Source of the DNA: Actinoallomurus sp040655075
GTDB lineage: Bacteria > Actinomycetota > Actinomycetes > Streptosporangiales > Streptosporangiaceae
Length of the DNA stretch: 64,000 nt
Reading direction: 5' to 3'
NCBI RefSeq assembly: GCF_040655075.1
Contig: NZ_JBFAJC010000056.1
Span: 1-64,000, forward strand
How positions within the stretch are numbered: position 1 is the first letter of the stretch; each line of letters starts with the position of its first letter. Below are positions 1-7,528 of this stretch, one piece after another. A model generated the notes under the pieces. The model had not been told where the DNA came from. It searched no databases and worked only from the letters and a program-made list of their open reading frames with translations. Both the position numbers and the translations under genes were made by a program.

Positions 1-149
1 CCCACCGCCGCCTGGCCCGCGACTACGAACGCCACCCGGCCACCTCCGAAGCCATGATCCGCTGGGCCGCCATCAACACCATGGTCCGCCGACTGGCACG
101 CGGCCGACCCGCCACCCGGCCCGGACCACGGCCCCTGGAATACGAATGA
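1..149 (+). pseudogene. IS5-family transposase, C-terminal end (cut by window edge)
   Basis: The reading frame open from base 3 to the TGA at 147-149 encodes the last 48 residues of a DDE transposase of the IS5 type. The DYERHPATSEAMIRWA stretch followed by a basic tail is the usual C-terminus of these proteins. The rest lies left of the window, so whether the element is complete cannot be judged. It shows that the left edge of the window is inside or beside an insertion sequence. Confidence 0.7.
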
Positions 150-723
150 GATCAACTTCTCAAACACTCACTCAGATTGGGCGGCTCAGCGCCTTGTGAA
201 TGCCAAGGATGAAATCGCTCTTCACCGGGCTGCGCGAGTTCTTCCGATCCTGCGACGAATCGTGCTTCACCTGACCAACGAGCCGAATGGGACACGGTGG
301 ATCCACGACCTGGGTGGGTTGCGGCGCACCAACTAGCACAGTCGGGCATGCGCACCAACCCGAGACTGGCTGATGCTCGTGGCGCTGCACACCGGCCTTC
401 ATCGGCACTTGGCTGGTCGTGCGGGGTATGAGCGAGCCTGGTGGTCTTCGGCCGAGGTTTCCTCTCGCCGCCGTACCGGGAAGCCTCTAGTGGTGCGCAC
501 GTCGATTCGACTGACGCACAGCAAGAGGCCGACGAGCATCTTTGACCGAGTGAATATCGATGCGGGTGTGCATTACTGGCTGTGTTGCCGAAGGCGGTGA
601 CGCTGGCTTCGCTGCCGCCTTGCAGGCCAGATGGGTACTGCTGTCGACTCCGACTTAGCACGCCAGGCAACGAATAATGCTACATTAGTCCGCACCGATT
701 ACTCAGAAACCCTAGGTGGGAAC
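150..723. other. Gene-poor flank of the insertion sequence
   Basis: I see no recognisable gene between the transposase end and lsr2. A 54-codon open stretch on the + strand (about 175-336, ending LGGLRRTN then TAG) has coding-like composition but no family I recognise and no convincing start; it may be the tail of a gene broken by the insertion sequence. The stretch 600-723 is comparatively AT-rich and is the lsr2 upstream region. Confidence 0.4.
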
Positions 724-1044
724 ATGGCACAGCAGGTCATCAAACGACTTATCGACGATCTGGACGGCACTGAGGCTGAGAAGACCGTTCCGTTCTCGAT
801 CGACGGCGTGGCCTACGAGATCGACCTCAGCGCCGATAACGCGAAGAAGCTGCTCGCCGGCCTGTCGCCGTTCATTGAGCATGCGCGCCGAGCCGGTGGC
901 CCGAAGCGCCGCCAGGCCCGTGCCGCCTCGAGCCGCGAGCGCGGCGCGGACATTCGTGCGTGGGCCAAGGCGCGGGGCATCCAGGTCAACGAGCGCGGCC
1001 GTATCCCGGCGACTGTCGTCGAGGAATACGAACGCGCCAAATGA
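724..1044 (+). CDS. lsr2: Lsr2-family nucleoid-associated DNA-bridging protein
   Basis: This is a 106-residue homologue of Lsr2, the actinobacterial xenogeneic silencer that binds and bridges AT-rich DNA. The N-terminal half (MAQQVIKRLIDDLDG, then the VPFSIDGVAYEIDLS strands) is the dimerisation domain. The C-terminal half (DIRAWAKARGIQVNERGRIP) is the DNA-binding domain, with the RGR minor-groove motif at about residues 93-95. The ATG at 724 follows an AGGTGGG ribosome site. It lies next to mobile DNA. Its 3' end overlaps the convergent DUF6879 gene by 59 bases. Confidence 0.93.
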   Translation: MAQQVIKRLIDDLDGTEAEKTVPFSIDGVAYEIDLSADNAKKLLAGLSPFIEHARRAGGPKRRQARAASSRERGADIRAWAKARGIQVNERGRIPATVVEEYERAK

Positions 1045-1513
1045 CGGATCGCTGAGCCGCTCCAATCCCGAGCGACCAGTCGTATGGTCGGGTAATCTGA
1101 AGTGTGTTCGCGGTGACGAACAGTCCATGTATGTCGTGGGCGGCGGCCTGTATTACGTGCGCGTCGGTGATCTTCCGGGCGCCCCGCAGGTCACCCTTAT
1201 CATCGTAGATGACCTCGTAAATGACCTGAGAGCCGATGATGACGGCCTCGGACAGGGGCGCTCCTCCTCCTAGGTGGCGAATCGCGCCTGCGTCAAGGAC
1301 GTGGATCTGTTCGCCGGCCTCGGCTCGCAATCGAATGTAGTAGAGCTCCCATTGCGGGTAGGGCGTGTAAGGCTTGTCCACGATCCACAGACGCCGCAGT
1401 TCGACGCCGGGATAGCGCGGCACGGGGTCTTGGATGTCGTTTCGGCGTCCGTCGATGAGCCGTATGGCTTCGGGCCAGTCTCCAGCATCGAGTGAGCTGT
1501 ACGGGCTGGTCAT
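986..1513 (-). CDS. DUF6879-family protein
   Basis: This encodes 175 residues with the DUF6879 pattern: an RLWIVDKPYTPYPQWELYYI core followed by EAGEQIHVLDA, then a strand-rich second half ending in an ITDAHVIQ segment. The function of the family is unknown. In actinomycetes its members often sit beside helix-turn-helix regulators (general knowledge), but none is adjacent here. The ATG at 1513 is preceded by AAGGGGA. The stop lies inside the end of lsr2, so the last 20 residues share DNA with lsr2 on the other strand. Confidence 0.7.
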   Translation of the reverse strand: MTSPYSSLDAGDWPEAIRLIDGRRNDIQDPVPRYPGVELRRLWIVDKPYTPYPQWELYYIRLRAEAGEQIHVLDAGAIRHLGGGAPLSEAVIIGSQVIYEVIYDDKGDLRGARKITDAHVIQAAAHDIHGLFVTANTLQITRPYDWSLGIGAAQRSVIWRVRIPRRQSPGYGRAR

Positions 1514-1641
1514 TCCCCTTCGTTGCCGACCTATTCGGCCGCCGGACCTCCGGAAATGACCCTGGGTGACGCCGCATTCACAGGGGCTCGCGCCCTCGGC
1601 GGAGCCGGTGACGATCTTGAATCGGGGTAGGCTGACGGCCC

Positions 1642-2289
1642 GTGGAGGTTCTCGATCAGCGGAAGGGCCCGCACGGGGAGTTGGTGCTGCGCGGCGACGG
1701 CGAGCACTACGAGATCATCAGCAACGGCGTGTTCCTGATGGACACCCGGGCCGGCGCGTCGGAGCGGCTCCTGGTCCGTGCGGCGCTCGACCGGCTGGCC
1801 CGGCCCGCCGACGTGCTCATCGGCGGGCTCGGTGTCGGCTTCTCCCTCGCCGAGGCGCTGCACTCGCCGTACACGCGCCGCGTGACCGTCGTCGAGTGCG
1901 AGCCCGCAGTGGTCGACTGGCACGCCGGCCCGCTGCGGCCCTACTCCGAAGGCGCGCTGGACGACCCGCGTGTCCGCGTGGAATGCGCCGACCTCCTCGC
2001 CTGGCTGCGCGCGACGCCCGAGGCGTACGACGCGCTGTGCCTGGACATCGACAACGGGCCGGACTGGACGGTCAGCGAGGCGAACGCCGCGCTGTACGGG
2101 GACGAGGGCCTGGACCTGCTGGCCCGCCGGATGCGGCCCGGCGGCGTCCTCGCGGTGTGGAGCGCCGCCGCCGTCCCGGCGTTCGAGGACCGGCTGCGGC
2201 GGAGGTACGCCGAGGTCGGCGTCTGCCTGGTCGAGGTGGCCCGCGGCGAACCCGACGTCGTCTACCTGGCCTCGACGCGCGCCGCGTAA
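1642..2289 (+). CDS. Spermidine-synthase-like (SpeE fold) protein
   Basis: This is a 215-residue Rossmann protein of the polyamine aminopropyltransferase superfamily. Visible signatures are the N-terminal strands ending SNGVFLMDT, the GGLGVGFSLAEAL cofactor loop, VVECEPAVVDW (acidic residue that binds the ribose) and DALCLDIDNGPDWTV at the active-site position. It is shorter than true spermidine synthases (about 280 residues), so the substrate is uncertain; such proteins are often annotated as spermine/spermidine synthase or methyltransferase. It starts at a GTG with TAGGCT eight bases upstream and no clear ribosome site, suggesting a leaderless mRNA. Its 3' end overlaps the convergent SRPBCC gene by 28 bases. 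Confidence 0.75.
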   Translation: MEVLDQRKGPHGELVLRGDGEHYEIISNGVFLMDTRAGASERLLVRAALDRLARPADVLIGGLGVGFSLAEALHSPYTRRVTVVECEPAVVDWHAGPLRPYSEGALDDPRVRVECADLLAWLRATPEAYDALCLDIDNGPDWTVSEANAALYGDEGLDLLARRMRPGGVLAVWSAAAVPAFEDRLRRRYAEVGVCLVEVARGEPDVVYLASTRAA

Positions 2290-3200
2290 CGCCGCTCCAG
2301 GTCCGCGGCCCGTCCGCCGCGATCGGGACGCTCGGCGTCCCGCAGCCGGTCGGCCAGCAACTCCAGCCGCAGGTGCCAGGCGGTCAGGGCTGCGGCGCAC
2401 CGCCCCCGCTCCCCCGCCGGGCCGGTCTGGGTGAGCACCACCCGGGTGCCCGCCGGATGGCCTCCGGTCAGCTCCCACCGCACTCGCCCGAAGGGCTCGC
2501 CGCCGGACGGCCAGGCGTACTCCAGAAGCTCCGGAGCGGCGACCGCCGTCACCTCGCCGGCAGGCACCCCGTCGACGACCGCCCCGGGCGGCGGGAATCC
2601 GCCGGCCTCGGGCGCCGTGGACCCCACGAGCGCGGGCCAGACCTTCTCGATCGGATGCGGGATGTTCCGTTCGAACCGGACGGTCCAGCCGTCGGCGTCC
2701 TCGCTCAGGTCGCCTTCGTCCAGGCCGAACGCCTCCGCGTACGCGTCGTGCCGCCCGGCGTAGCCGTCGGGCGCCGGCTTCAGCCCCGTCGGATTCCCGG
2801 CCAGGGCCGACTCGAGCGCCGACAGGCAGCTCTCCCATCCGGCGGCGAAGCTGCCGGCCATCGGCCGGTCGGCGAAGGTGTGGGTGAGGACGAAGACGCA
2901 GCCCGGCCCGTCGGGGCGCAGCTCCCAGCGCAGCGGGTCGTCGTACCAGGTGAAGGCGAGCACGCGTGGCGGATCGAACTCCGTGATCTCGCCCGTGCCG
3001 AGCGGGAGCTCCGGATGCGTCCCGCCGAACCGGATCTTCCCGCCGGGCCGGAGGTCGATCTCCTCCACCGGCGAGGGGAACCAGTGGGCGAGGTGGACGG
3101 GGTCGGTCAGGGCTCGCCAGACCTTCTCCATCGGGTGCGCGAACCGGCGCTCGATCCGCAAGACGTTGCGGCCGTCGGCGGTCTCCAGAGTCGAATTCAT
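2262..3200 (-). CDS. Tandem SRPBCC (AHSA1/START-like) domain protein
   Basis: This encodes 312 residues with two Aha1-type SRPBCC domains. The first (about 12-145) has RIERRFAHPMEKVWRALTDP and ITEFDPPRVLAFTW. The second (about 172-300) has RFERNIPHPIEKVWPALV and LLEYAWPSGGE. These helix-grip folds bind small hydrophobic ligands. They are commonly cotranscribed behind an ArsR repressor, and the partner ArsR gene lies upstream at 4535-4852. A TnpB element now separates the two. Joining the flanks of that element puts this ATG in a 4-base ATGA overlap with the arsR stop, so it was originally translationally coupled. Confidence 0.85.
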   Translation of the reverse strand: MNSTLETADGRNVLRIERRFAHPMEKVWRALTDPVHLAHWFPSPVEEIDLRPGGKIRFGGTHPELPLGTGEITEFDPPRVLAFTWYDDPLRWELRPDGPGCVFVLTHTFADRPMAGSFAAGWESCLSALESALAGNPTGLKPAPDGYAGRHDAYAEAFGLDEGDLSEDADGWTVRFERNIPHPIEKVWPALVGSTAPEAGGFPPPGAVVDGVPAGEVTAVAAPELLEYAWPSGGEPFGRVRWELTGGHPAGTRVVLTQTGPAGERGRCAAALTAWHLRLELLADRLRDAERPDRGGRAADLERRYAARVEAR

Positions 3201-3292
3201 CTGCTTCGCGGCGTGGAGACCCCGGCGTTGAGGCCGGGGAGGAAACGCCGCTCCCTCCTTAGATTGTCGGTGGTGGTGGTTAGTGTGCGGGC

Positions 3293-4492
3293 ATGCGGTT
3301 CCGGCTTGCGCCCACGCCCGCCCAAGAGCGGGCGCTGCTGGAGCACTGCTTTCACGCCCGATATGTGTGGAACCTGGCGGTCGAGCAGCATCAGCACTGG
3401 CGACCGGGCCGGAAGAGCGCACCGGGCTATGCCGAGCAGTCCCGCCAGCTGACCGAAGCCAGGAAAGAGTTCGACTGGCTGGCGGCGGGGTCTCAGACGG
3501 TGCAGCAGCAGGCGTTGCGTGACTTCGCCCAGGCGATGAGTAACTTCTTCGCTGGGACCCATCGGCGGCCGACCTGGCGTAAGGCGGGCGTGCATGAGGG
3601 GTTCCGGATCGTCGGAGGTCGTGGCCGGCACTGGGATGTGCGGCGGCTGTCTCGCAAGACGGGTGAAGTGCGGATCCCGAAGGTCGGCTGGGTCCGGTTC
3701 CGCTGGTCCCGTCAGTTTCTTGAGGAGGCCAAGTCGTTCCGGGTGAACCGGGATCGGGCAGGCCGCTGGCATGCGGCGTTCGCGGTGATCCCGCCACCGG
3801 TCAATGGGCCGGGTACCGGTGAGATCGTCCGCGTGGACCGTGGCGTGGTCGTCTCGGCCGCACTGTCCACTGGTGAGCGGTTGTCCGTGCCCGGCCTGCG
3901 CGAAACCGAGGCCGAACGGCTGCTGCGCTTGCAGCGCCGGCCGGCGCGCGCAAAGCCCGGGTCGAACCGCCGCACGCGGGTCAAGGCCGCGATCGGCCGG
4001 TTGAAGGCTCGTGAGACCGACCGGCGTAAGGATTGGGTGGAGCAGACCTCCACCCGCCTCGCCGCTGATTTCGATCTCATCCGGGTCGAAGACCTGAAGA
4101 TCAAGAACATGGAGCGGTCCGCGCGCGGCACCATCGCCGCGCCGGGCACGAACGTGCGCGCCAAGGCCGGGCTCAACCGCTCCATCCACGCAGCCGGATG
4201 GGGCCTTCTGGTGACCCGACTGGAGCAGAAGACGCCGGACCGGGTAGAAAAGATCAACCCCGCGTACACCTCCCAGATCTGTCATGCCTGTGGGCACTGC
4301 GCTGCGGACAACCGTGAGAGCCAAGCGGTCTTTCGCTGTCGCGCCTGCGGGCATACCGATCACGCCGATGTGAACGCGGCCAAGAACATCAGAGACATCG
4401 CCGTCGGACGGACGGTGACAGCGCGGGGAGCCCTCCAGCCACCAGGCGGGGCCATGAACCGCGAACCTCAACCTGTTCTCACCTCCGGGTAG
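3293..4492 (+). CDS. tnpB: TnpB RNA-guided nuclease (IS605/IS1341 family)
   Basis: This is a 399-residue TnpB, full length for the family. The N-terminal helix-turn-helix-like region begins MRFRLAPTPAQERALLEHC. The three RuvC acidic residues appear intact: Asp in IVRVDRGVVVSAAL, Glu in DLIRVEDLKIKNM, and Asp in DHADVNAAKNI. The zinc ribbon CHACG...CRACG lies between the last two. TnpB proteins are omega-RNA-guided DNA nucleases that restore the element after excision. Intact catalytic residues suggest the protein is active. It is the only protein of its element. Confidence 0.93.
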   Translation: MRFRLAPTPAQERALLEHCFHARYVWNLAVEQHQHWRPGRKSAPGYAEQSRQLTEARKEFDWLAAGSQTVQQQALRDFAQAMSNFFAGTHRRPTWRKAGVHEGFRIVGGRGRHWDVRRLSRKTGEVRIPKVGWVRFRWSRQFLEEAKSFRVNRDRAGRWHAAFAVIPPPVNGPGTGEIVRVDRGVVVSAALSTGERLSVPGLRETEAERLLRLQRRPARAKPGSNRRTRVKAAIGRLKARETDRRKDWVEQTSTRLAADFDLIRVEDLKIKNMERSARGTIAAPGTNVRAKAGLNRSIHAAGWGLLVTRLEQKTPDRVEKINPAYTSQICHACGHCAADNRESQAVFRCRACGHTDHADVNAAKNIRDIAVGRTVTARGALQPPGGAMNREPQPVLTSG

Positions 4493-4538
4493 GACCGGGT
4501 TGGAATCCCCCCGCCTTCAGGCGAGGGGAGGACGTCAA
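4395..4538 (+). ncRNA. Putative omega-RNA (reRNA) scaffold at the tnpB right end
   Basis: In known TnpB systems the guide RNA overlaps the 3' end of tnpB and the right end of the element, and the guide is the host sequence just beyond that end. Here the tnpB 3' end, the terminal hairpin (about 4507-4527) and the end at 4538 fit this layout. The guide would begin GCCTCGTCGTCC at 4539, inside arsR. The 5' boundary is a guess from typical scaffold length. Confidence 0.45.
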
Positions 4539-4852
4539 GCCTCGTCGTCCTCCATCGTGTCCAGGTGACGCTCCAGGGCGTCGAGCGCGTCCGTCCACAG
4601 CCTCCGGTAGGGCGCCAGCCAGGCGTCGATCTCGGCGAGCGGCTCGGGACGGAGCTCGTACCACCGCCGTTGCGCCTCGGGGCGTGCCCTGACCAGGCCT
4701 GCCTCCCGCAGGACCCGGAGGTGCTTCGAGGTGCCGGGCTGGGTCAGGCCGAGTTGCTCGGTCAGCTCGCCGACCAGGCGGGGGCGCTCGAGCAGCAGGT
4801 CGAGGATGCGGCGGCGGGCCGGTTCCGCCAGTACGTCGAAGGTTGTGGTCAC
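4535..4852 (-). CDS. ArsR-family transcriptional repressor
   Basis: This is a 105-residue winged-helix protein: FDVLAEPARRRILDLLL, then LTEQLGLTQPGTSKHLRVLREAGLV (recognition helix) and the wing RPEAQRRWYELRP. There is no evident metal-binding Cys pair, as in the subgroup that controls SRPBCC partners. I choose the GTG at 4852. A good promoter (TTGACG, 17 bases, TTATGT) ends seven bases before it, implying a leaderless mRNA, and an upstream TTG start would lie inside the -35 box. The final Ala codon and stop are now partly supplied by the TnpB element, but the protein sequence is unchanged. Confidence 0.88.
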   Translation of the reverse strand: MTTTFDVLAEPARRRILDLLLERPRLVGELTEQLGLTQPGTSKHLRVLREAGLVRARPEAQRRWYELRPEPLAEIDAWLAPYRRLWTDALDALERHLDTMEDDEA

Positions 4853-4859
4853 GCTGGGA

Positions 4860-4888
4860 ACATAACCGCAGATGCATATTACCGTCAA
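4860..4888 (-). promoter_or_regulatory. Promoter of the arsR(-SRPBCC) operon
   Basis: On the minus strand the -35 box TTGACG (4888-4883) is separated by 17 bases from the -10 box TTATGT (4865-4860). Seven bases follow before the GTG of arsR, so transcription would start at or next to the start codon. ATATGCAT inside the spacer is palindromic (ATGCAT) and could be the repressor site. Confidence 0.6.
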
Positions 4889-4906
4889 GGAATACAGGGA
4901 GATCGG

Positions 4907-6025
4907 TCAGTGGGCCGCCGCTTCCTTCACCATGGTCGGGTAATCGGTGTACCCCTCGGCACCGCCGCCGTACAGCTTGGTCAGATCCGCCACCGCGAGC
5001 GGATGACCGGTGCGCAGCCGGTCCACCAGGTCCGGGTTGGCCAGATAGGAGCGGGCGAAGGCGATCATGTCCGCCCTGCCGTCCGCGACGGCCTTCTCCG
5101 CCGACGGGCCGTCGTACCCGCCACCGAGGATCAGCGTGCCGTGGTAGGCCTCGCGGACGTCGGCGATGAAGTCGTCGCCGAAGGCGAGGCCGAGCCCGTT
5201 GCGCTCACGGAAGCTCGCCTGCGCGGTGACGTTGAGGTACGCCGCCCCGAGACGGTCCAGCTCTGCCGCGACGCGAAGGTAGAGCGGCCGCCAGTCGTCG
5301 AACGGCGCGGCGCCGTTGACGACGCCGTTCGGGGTGACCTTCACGCCGACCGGCAGTCCCGCGGCGGAGGCCGCCTCCGTCACCTCCAGCAGAAGGCGGA
5401 TCCGGTTCGCCGCCGACCCTCCGTACGCGTCGGTGCGGTCGTTGACGTTCGGGTCGAAGAACTGGTCGAACAGGAACCCGTTGGCCGCCTGGATCTCCAC
5501 GGCGTCGAAGCCGGCCGCGTCCGCCCGCTCGGCCGCCGCGGCGAAGTCGGCCGCCACCGACCGCACCTCCTCCGTGGTCATGGCCCGGGGGACTCCCGCC
5601 GGGACCAGCCCGGGGGTGCCGTCCGGGGTCCAGGCGAGCACCTCGGCGCGGGCGGGGACCTCACTGGCCCCGGAAGGCGGCGTGCCACCGGGCTGGAGGG
5701 AGGCGTGGGAGACCCGGCCGGTGTGGATGAGCTGGACGGCGATGTGCCCGCCGCGTGCGTGGACGGCATCGGTGACCATCCGCCACGCCGCGGCCTGCTC
5801 GTCGGTGTGGAGCCCTTCGGTCCACAGGTAGCCGCGGGCCTGGAGGGAGACCGCGGTGGAGCCGGTGACCATCAGCCCGGCGGTGGCGCGCTGCGCGAAG
5901 TACTCCGCGGTCAGCTCGGTCGCCGTGGCCTCCGGCCAGCGCGCCCGGTTGCGGGTCATCGAGGACATGACGATCCGGTTCGCCAGCCGCAGCGAGCCGA
6001 GGTCGTACGGTTCGTACAGGGACAC
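4907..6025 (-). CDS. Old Yellow Enzyme-family FMN ene-reductase (NemA-like)
   Basis: This is a 372-residue TIM-barrel flavoprotein that reduces activated C=C bonds with NAD(P)H. It shows the family start LYEPYDLGSLRLANRIVMSSMTR, the active-site region HIAVQLIHTGRVSH, the FDAVEIQAANGFLFDQFFDPNVNDRTDAYGG block with the flavin-contacting Arg, and the C-terminal DMIAFARSYLANPDLVDRL FMN-phosphate segment. It starts at GTG 6025, 28 bases after the aldehyde dehydrogenase stop. It is the last gene of the MFS-ALDH-OYE operon, so a shared role in exporting and detoxifying an enal or aldehyde is likely. Confidence 0.92.
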   Translation of the reverse strand: MSLYEPYDLGSLRLANRIVMSSMTRNRARWPEATATELTAEYFAQRATAGLMVTGSTAVSLQARGYLWTEGLHTDEQAAAWRMVTDAVHARGGHIAVQLIHTGRVSHASLQPGGTPPSGASEVPARAEVLAWTPDGTPGLVPAGVPRAMTTEEVRSVAADFAAAAERADAAGFDAVEIQAANGFLFDQFFDPNVNDRTDAYGGSAANRIRLLLEVTEAASAAGLPVGVKVTPNGVVNGAAPFDDWRPLYLRVAAELDRLGAAYLNVTAQASFRERNGLGLAFGDDFIADVREAYHGTLILGGGYDGPSAEKAVADGRADMIAFARSYLANPDLVDRLRTGHPLAVADLTKLYGGGAEGYTDYPTMVKEAAAH

Positions 6026-6053
6026 GGGCGTTCGCCTCTCGGTTCGGTCGGAG

Positions 6054-7514
6054 TCAGAAGGGAAGGGGTTCGGACTGCTCGGCGAGGGTGATCCAGCGGG
6101 CCTCGGTGAAGAAGTCGATCTCCTGGGGGCCGCCGAAGGCGCCGAACCCGCTGTCCTTGATCCCGCCGATCGGGGCCTGTGGCTCCTCCTGGATGGTGTG
6201 CGCGTTGACGTGGGCGGAGCCGTGGCGCAGCCGGCGGGCGATCGACAGCGCGCGGGCGGTGTCCCGCGTGAAGACCGCGCTGGTGAGGCCGTAGTCGGTG
6301 TCGTTGGCGAGCGCGACCGCCGCGTCGTCGTCGGCGACGGTGTAGAGCGAGGCGACCGGGCCGAACGTCTCCTCGTGGTACACGCGCATCTCCGGCGTCA
6401 GCCCGTCCAGGACCGTCACCGGGTAGTTCCGGCCGTCGGCCCCGCCACCGAGCAGCGTCCGTGCTCCTTTGCCGACGGCGTCGTCGACGAGCGCCGCGAT
6501 CCGTTCGACGGCGCGCTCGTTGATCAGCGGTCCGATGACGGTGTCCGGATCGGCGGGGTCGCCCTGCCGGAGGCTCGCCGCCTTCTCGACGAACCGGGTG
6601 GTGAACTCCCCGGCGATCGCGCGGTTCAGGATGATGCGGTCCACCGCCAGGCAGACCTGCCCGGAGTTCTGGAACTTCGCGTACGCGATCGCGGAGACGG
6701 CGTGGTCCAGGTCGGCGTCCTCGCAGACGATGATCGGGTTCTTGCCGCCGAGCTCGAGGGCGGCCGGTTTGAGGTGCTCCCCCGCCAGCCGTCCGACGAT
6801 GCGGCCGACCGCGGTGGAGCCGGTGAAGGCGACCCGGCGCACCCGCGGATCGGCGATGAGCGCCTCGATGACGGCGGGCGCGTCGTCGCGGTCGTTGGTG
6901 ACCACGTTGAGCGCCCCGTCGGGCAGCCCCGCGTCCCGCAGCACGTCGGCGAGGAACAGGCCGGAGGTGATCGGGGCGTCCTCGCTCGGCCGCAGCACGA
7001 CCGTGTCGCCGACCGCGAGCGCCACCATGATCGTGCGGGCGCACAGGATGAGCGGGGCGTTCCACGGCACGATGGCGGCGACCACGCCGGCGGGTTCGCG
7101 GACCGCGAGGGACCACTGCCCGGTCCGGTCGGTCGCGGGCAGGTGCCCGGCCGGGGCCGTGGCCGCGGTGGCTGCCTGCCGCATCTGGTCGGCGGTGACC
7201 TTGACGTTGACGCGTGCCCAGGCGCGGGTGCCGCCCGTCTCGTTCAGCATGATGTTGGAGAACTCGGCCAGCCGGGACTCCAGCAGGTCGGCGGCGCTCA
7301 TCAGGAGGGCGCGGCGGGCCGAGGGCGGTGTCGCGGCCCAGCGGGGGAAGGCCGCATGCGCCGCGCCGACGGCCGCCCGTACGTCCTCGGCGTCCGCCGC
7401 AGCCACGAGGGCGTACACCTCGCCCGTGCAGGGGCCCCGGTCCTCGGTCGTACGCCCGGACCGTGCCGGGACGTCACGGCCGTCGATCAGCAGTGCGCGC
7501 TTGACGGTCATCAT
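6054..7514 (-). CDS. NAD(P)-dependent aldehyde dehydrogenase
   Basis: This is a 486-residue ALDH superfamily enzyme. Landmarks are PAGVVAAIVPWNAPLIL (cofactor region), AFTGSTAVGRIV, the general base Glu in LELGGKNPIIV, the catalytic Cys in NSGQVCLAVDR and EETFGPVASLY. It most resembles the salicylaldehyde/vanillin-type dehydrogenases, but the substrate cannot be fixed. The start is at the double ATG 7514/7511, behind GACAGGAGAC. It lies 14 bases after the MFS transporter gene and is followed by the ene-reductase. The operon is divergent from the LuxR regulator. Confidence 0.92.
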   Translation of the reverse strand: MMTVKRALLIDGRDVPARSGRTTEDRGPCTGEVYALVAAADAEDVRAAVGAAHAAFPRWAATPPSARRALLMSAADLLESRLAEFSNIMLNETGGTRAWARVNVKVTADQMRQAATAATAPAGHLPATDRTGQWSLAVREPAGVVAAIVPWNAPLILCARTIMVALAVGDTVVLRPSEDAPITSGLFLADVLRDAGLPDGALNVVTNDRDDAPAVIEALIADPRVRRVAFTGSTAVGRIVGRLAGEHLKPAALELGGKNPIIVCEDADLDHAVSAIAYAKFQNSGQVCLAVDRIILNRAIAGEFTTRFVEKAASLRQGDPADPDTVIGPLINERAVERIAALVDDAVGKGARTLLGGGADGRNYPVTVLDGLTPEMRVYHEETFGPVASLYTVADDDAAVALANDTDYGLTSAVFTRDTARALSIARRLRHGSAHVNAHTIQEEPQAPIGGIKDSGFGAFGGPQEIDFFTEARWITLAEQSEPLPF

Positions 7515-7528
7515 CGTCTCCTGTCGTC

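Larger units (their letters stand above)
3201..4538 (+). mobile_element. TnpB-only IS605/IS1341-type element inserted between arsR and SRPBCC
   Basis: The element can be bounded to the base from its flanks. Left of 3201 lies TTCAT; right of 4538 lies GCCTCGTCGTCC. Joining the two gives arsR ending GCA-TGA overlapped by the SRPBCC ATG (ATGA). The left end holds the hairpin CCCCGGC/GCCGGGG (3220-3239). The right end holds the imperfect hairpin around CGCCTTCAGGCG and ends in GTCAA. There is no target duplication and no TnpA, as expected of IS1341-type elements mobilised in trans. TTCAT on the left is the expected transposon-adjacent motif position. Confidence 0.82.

Noticed and set aside
4535..4888. 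ArsR start at the upstream TTG (4888)
   Set aside because: That TTG lies within the -35 box of a good promoter and the extra residues are unlike the family; GTG 4852 fits.
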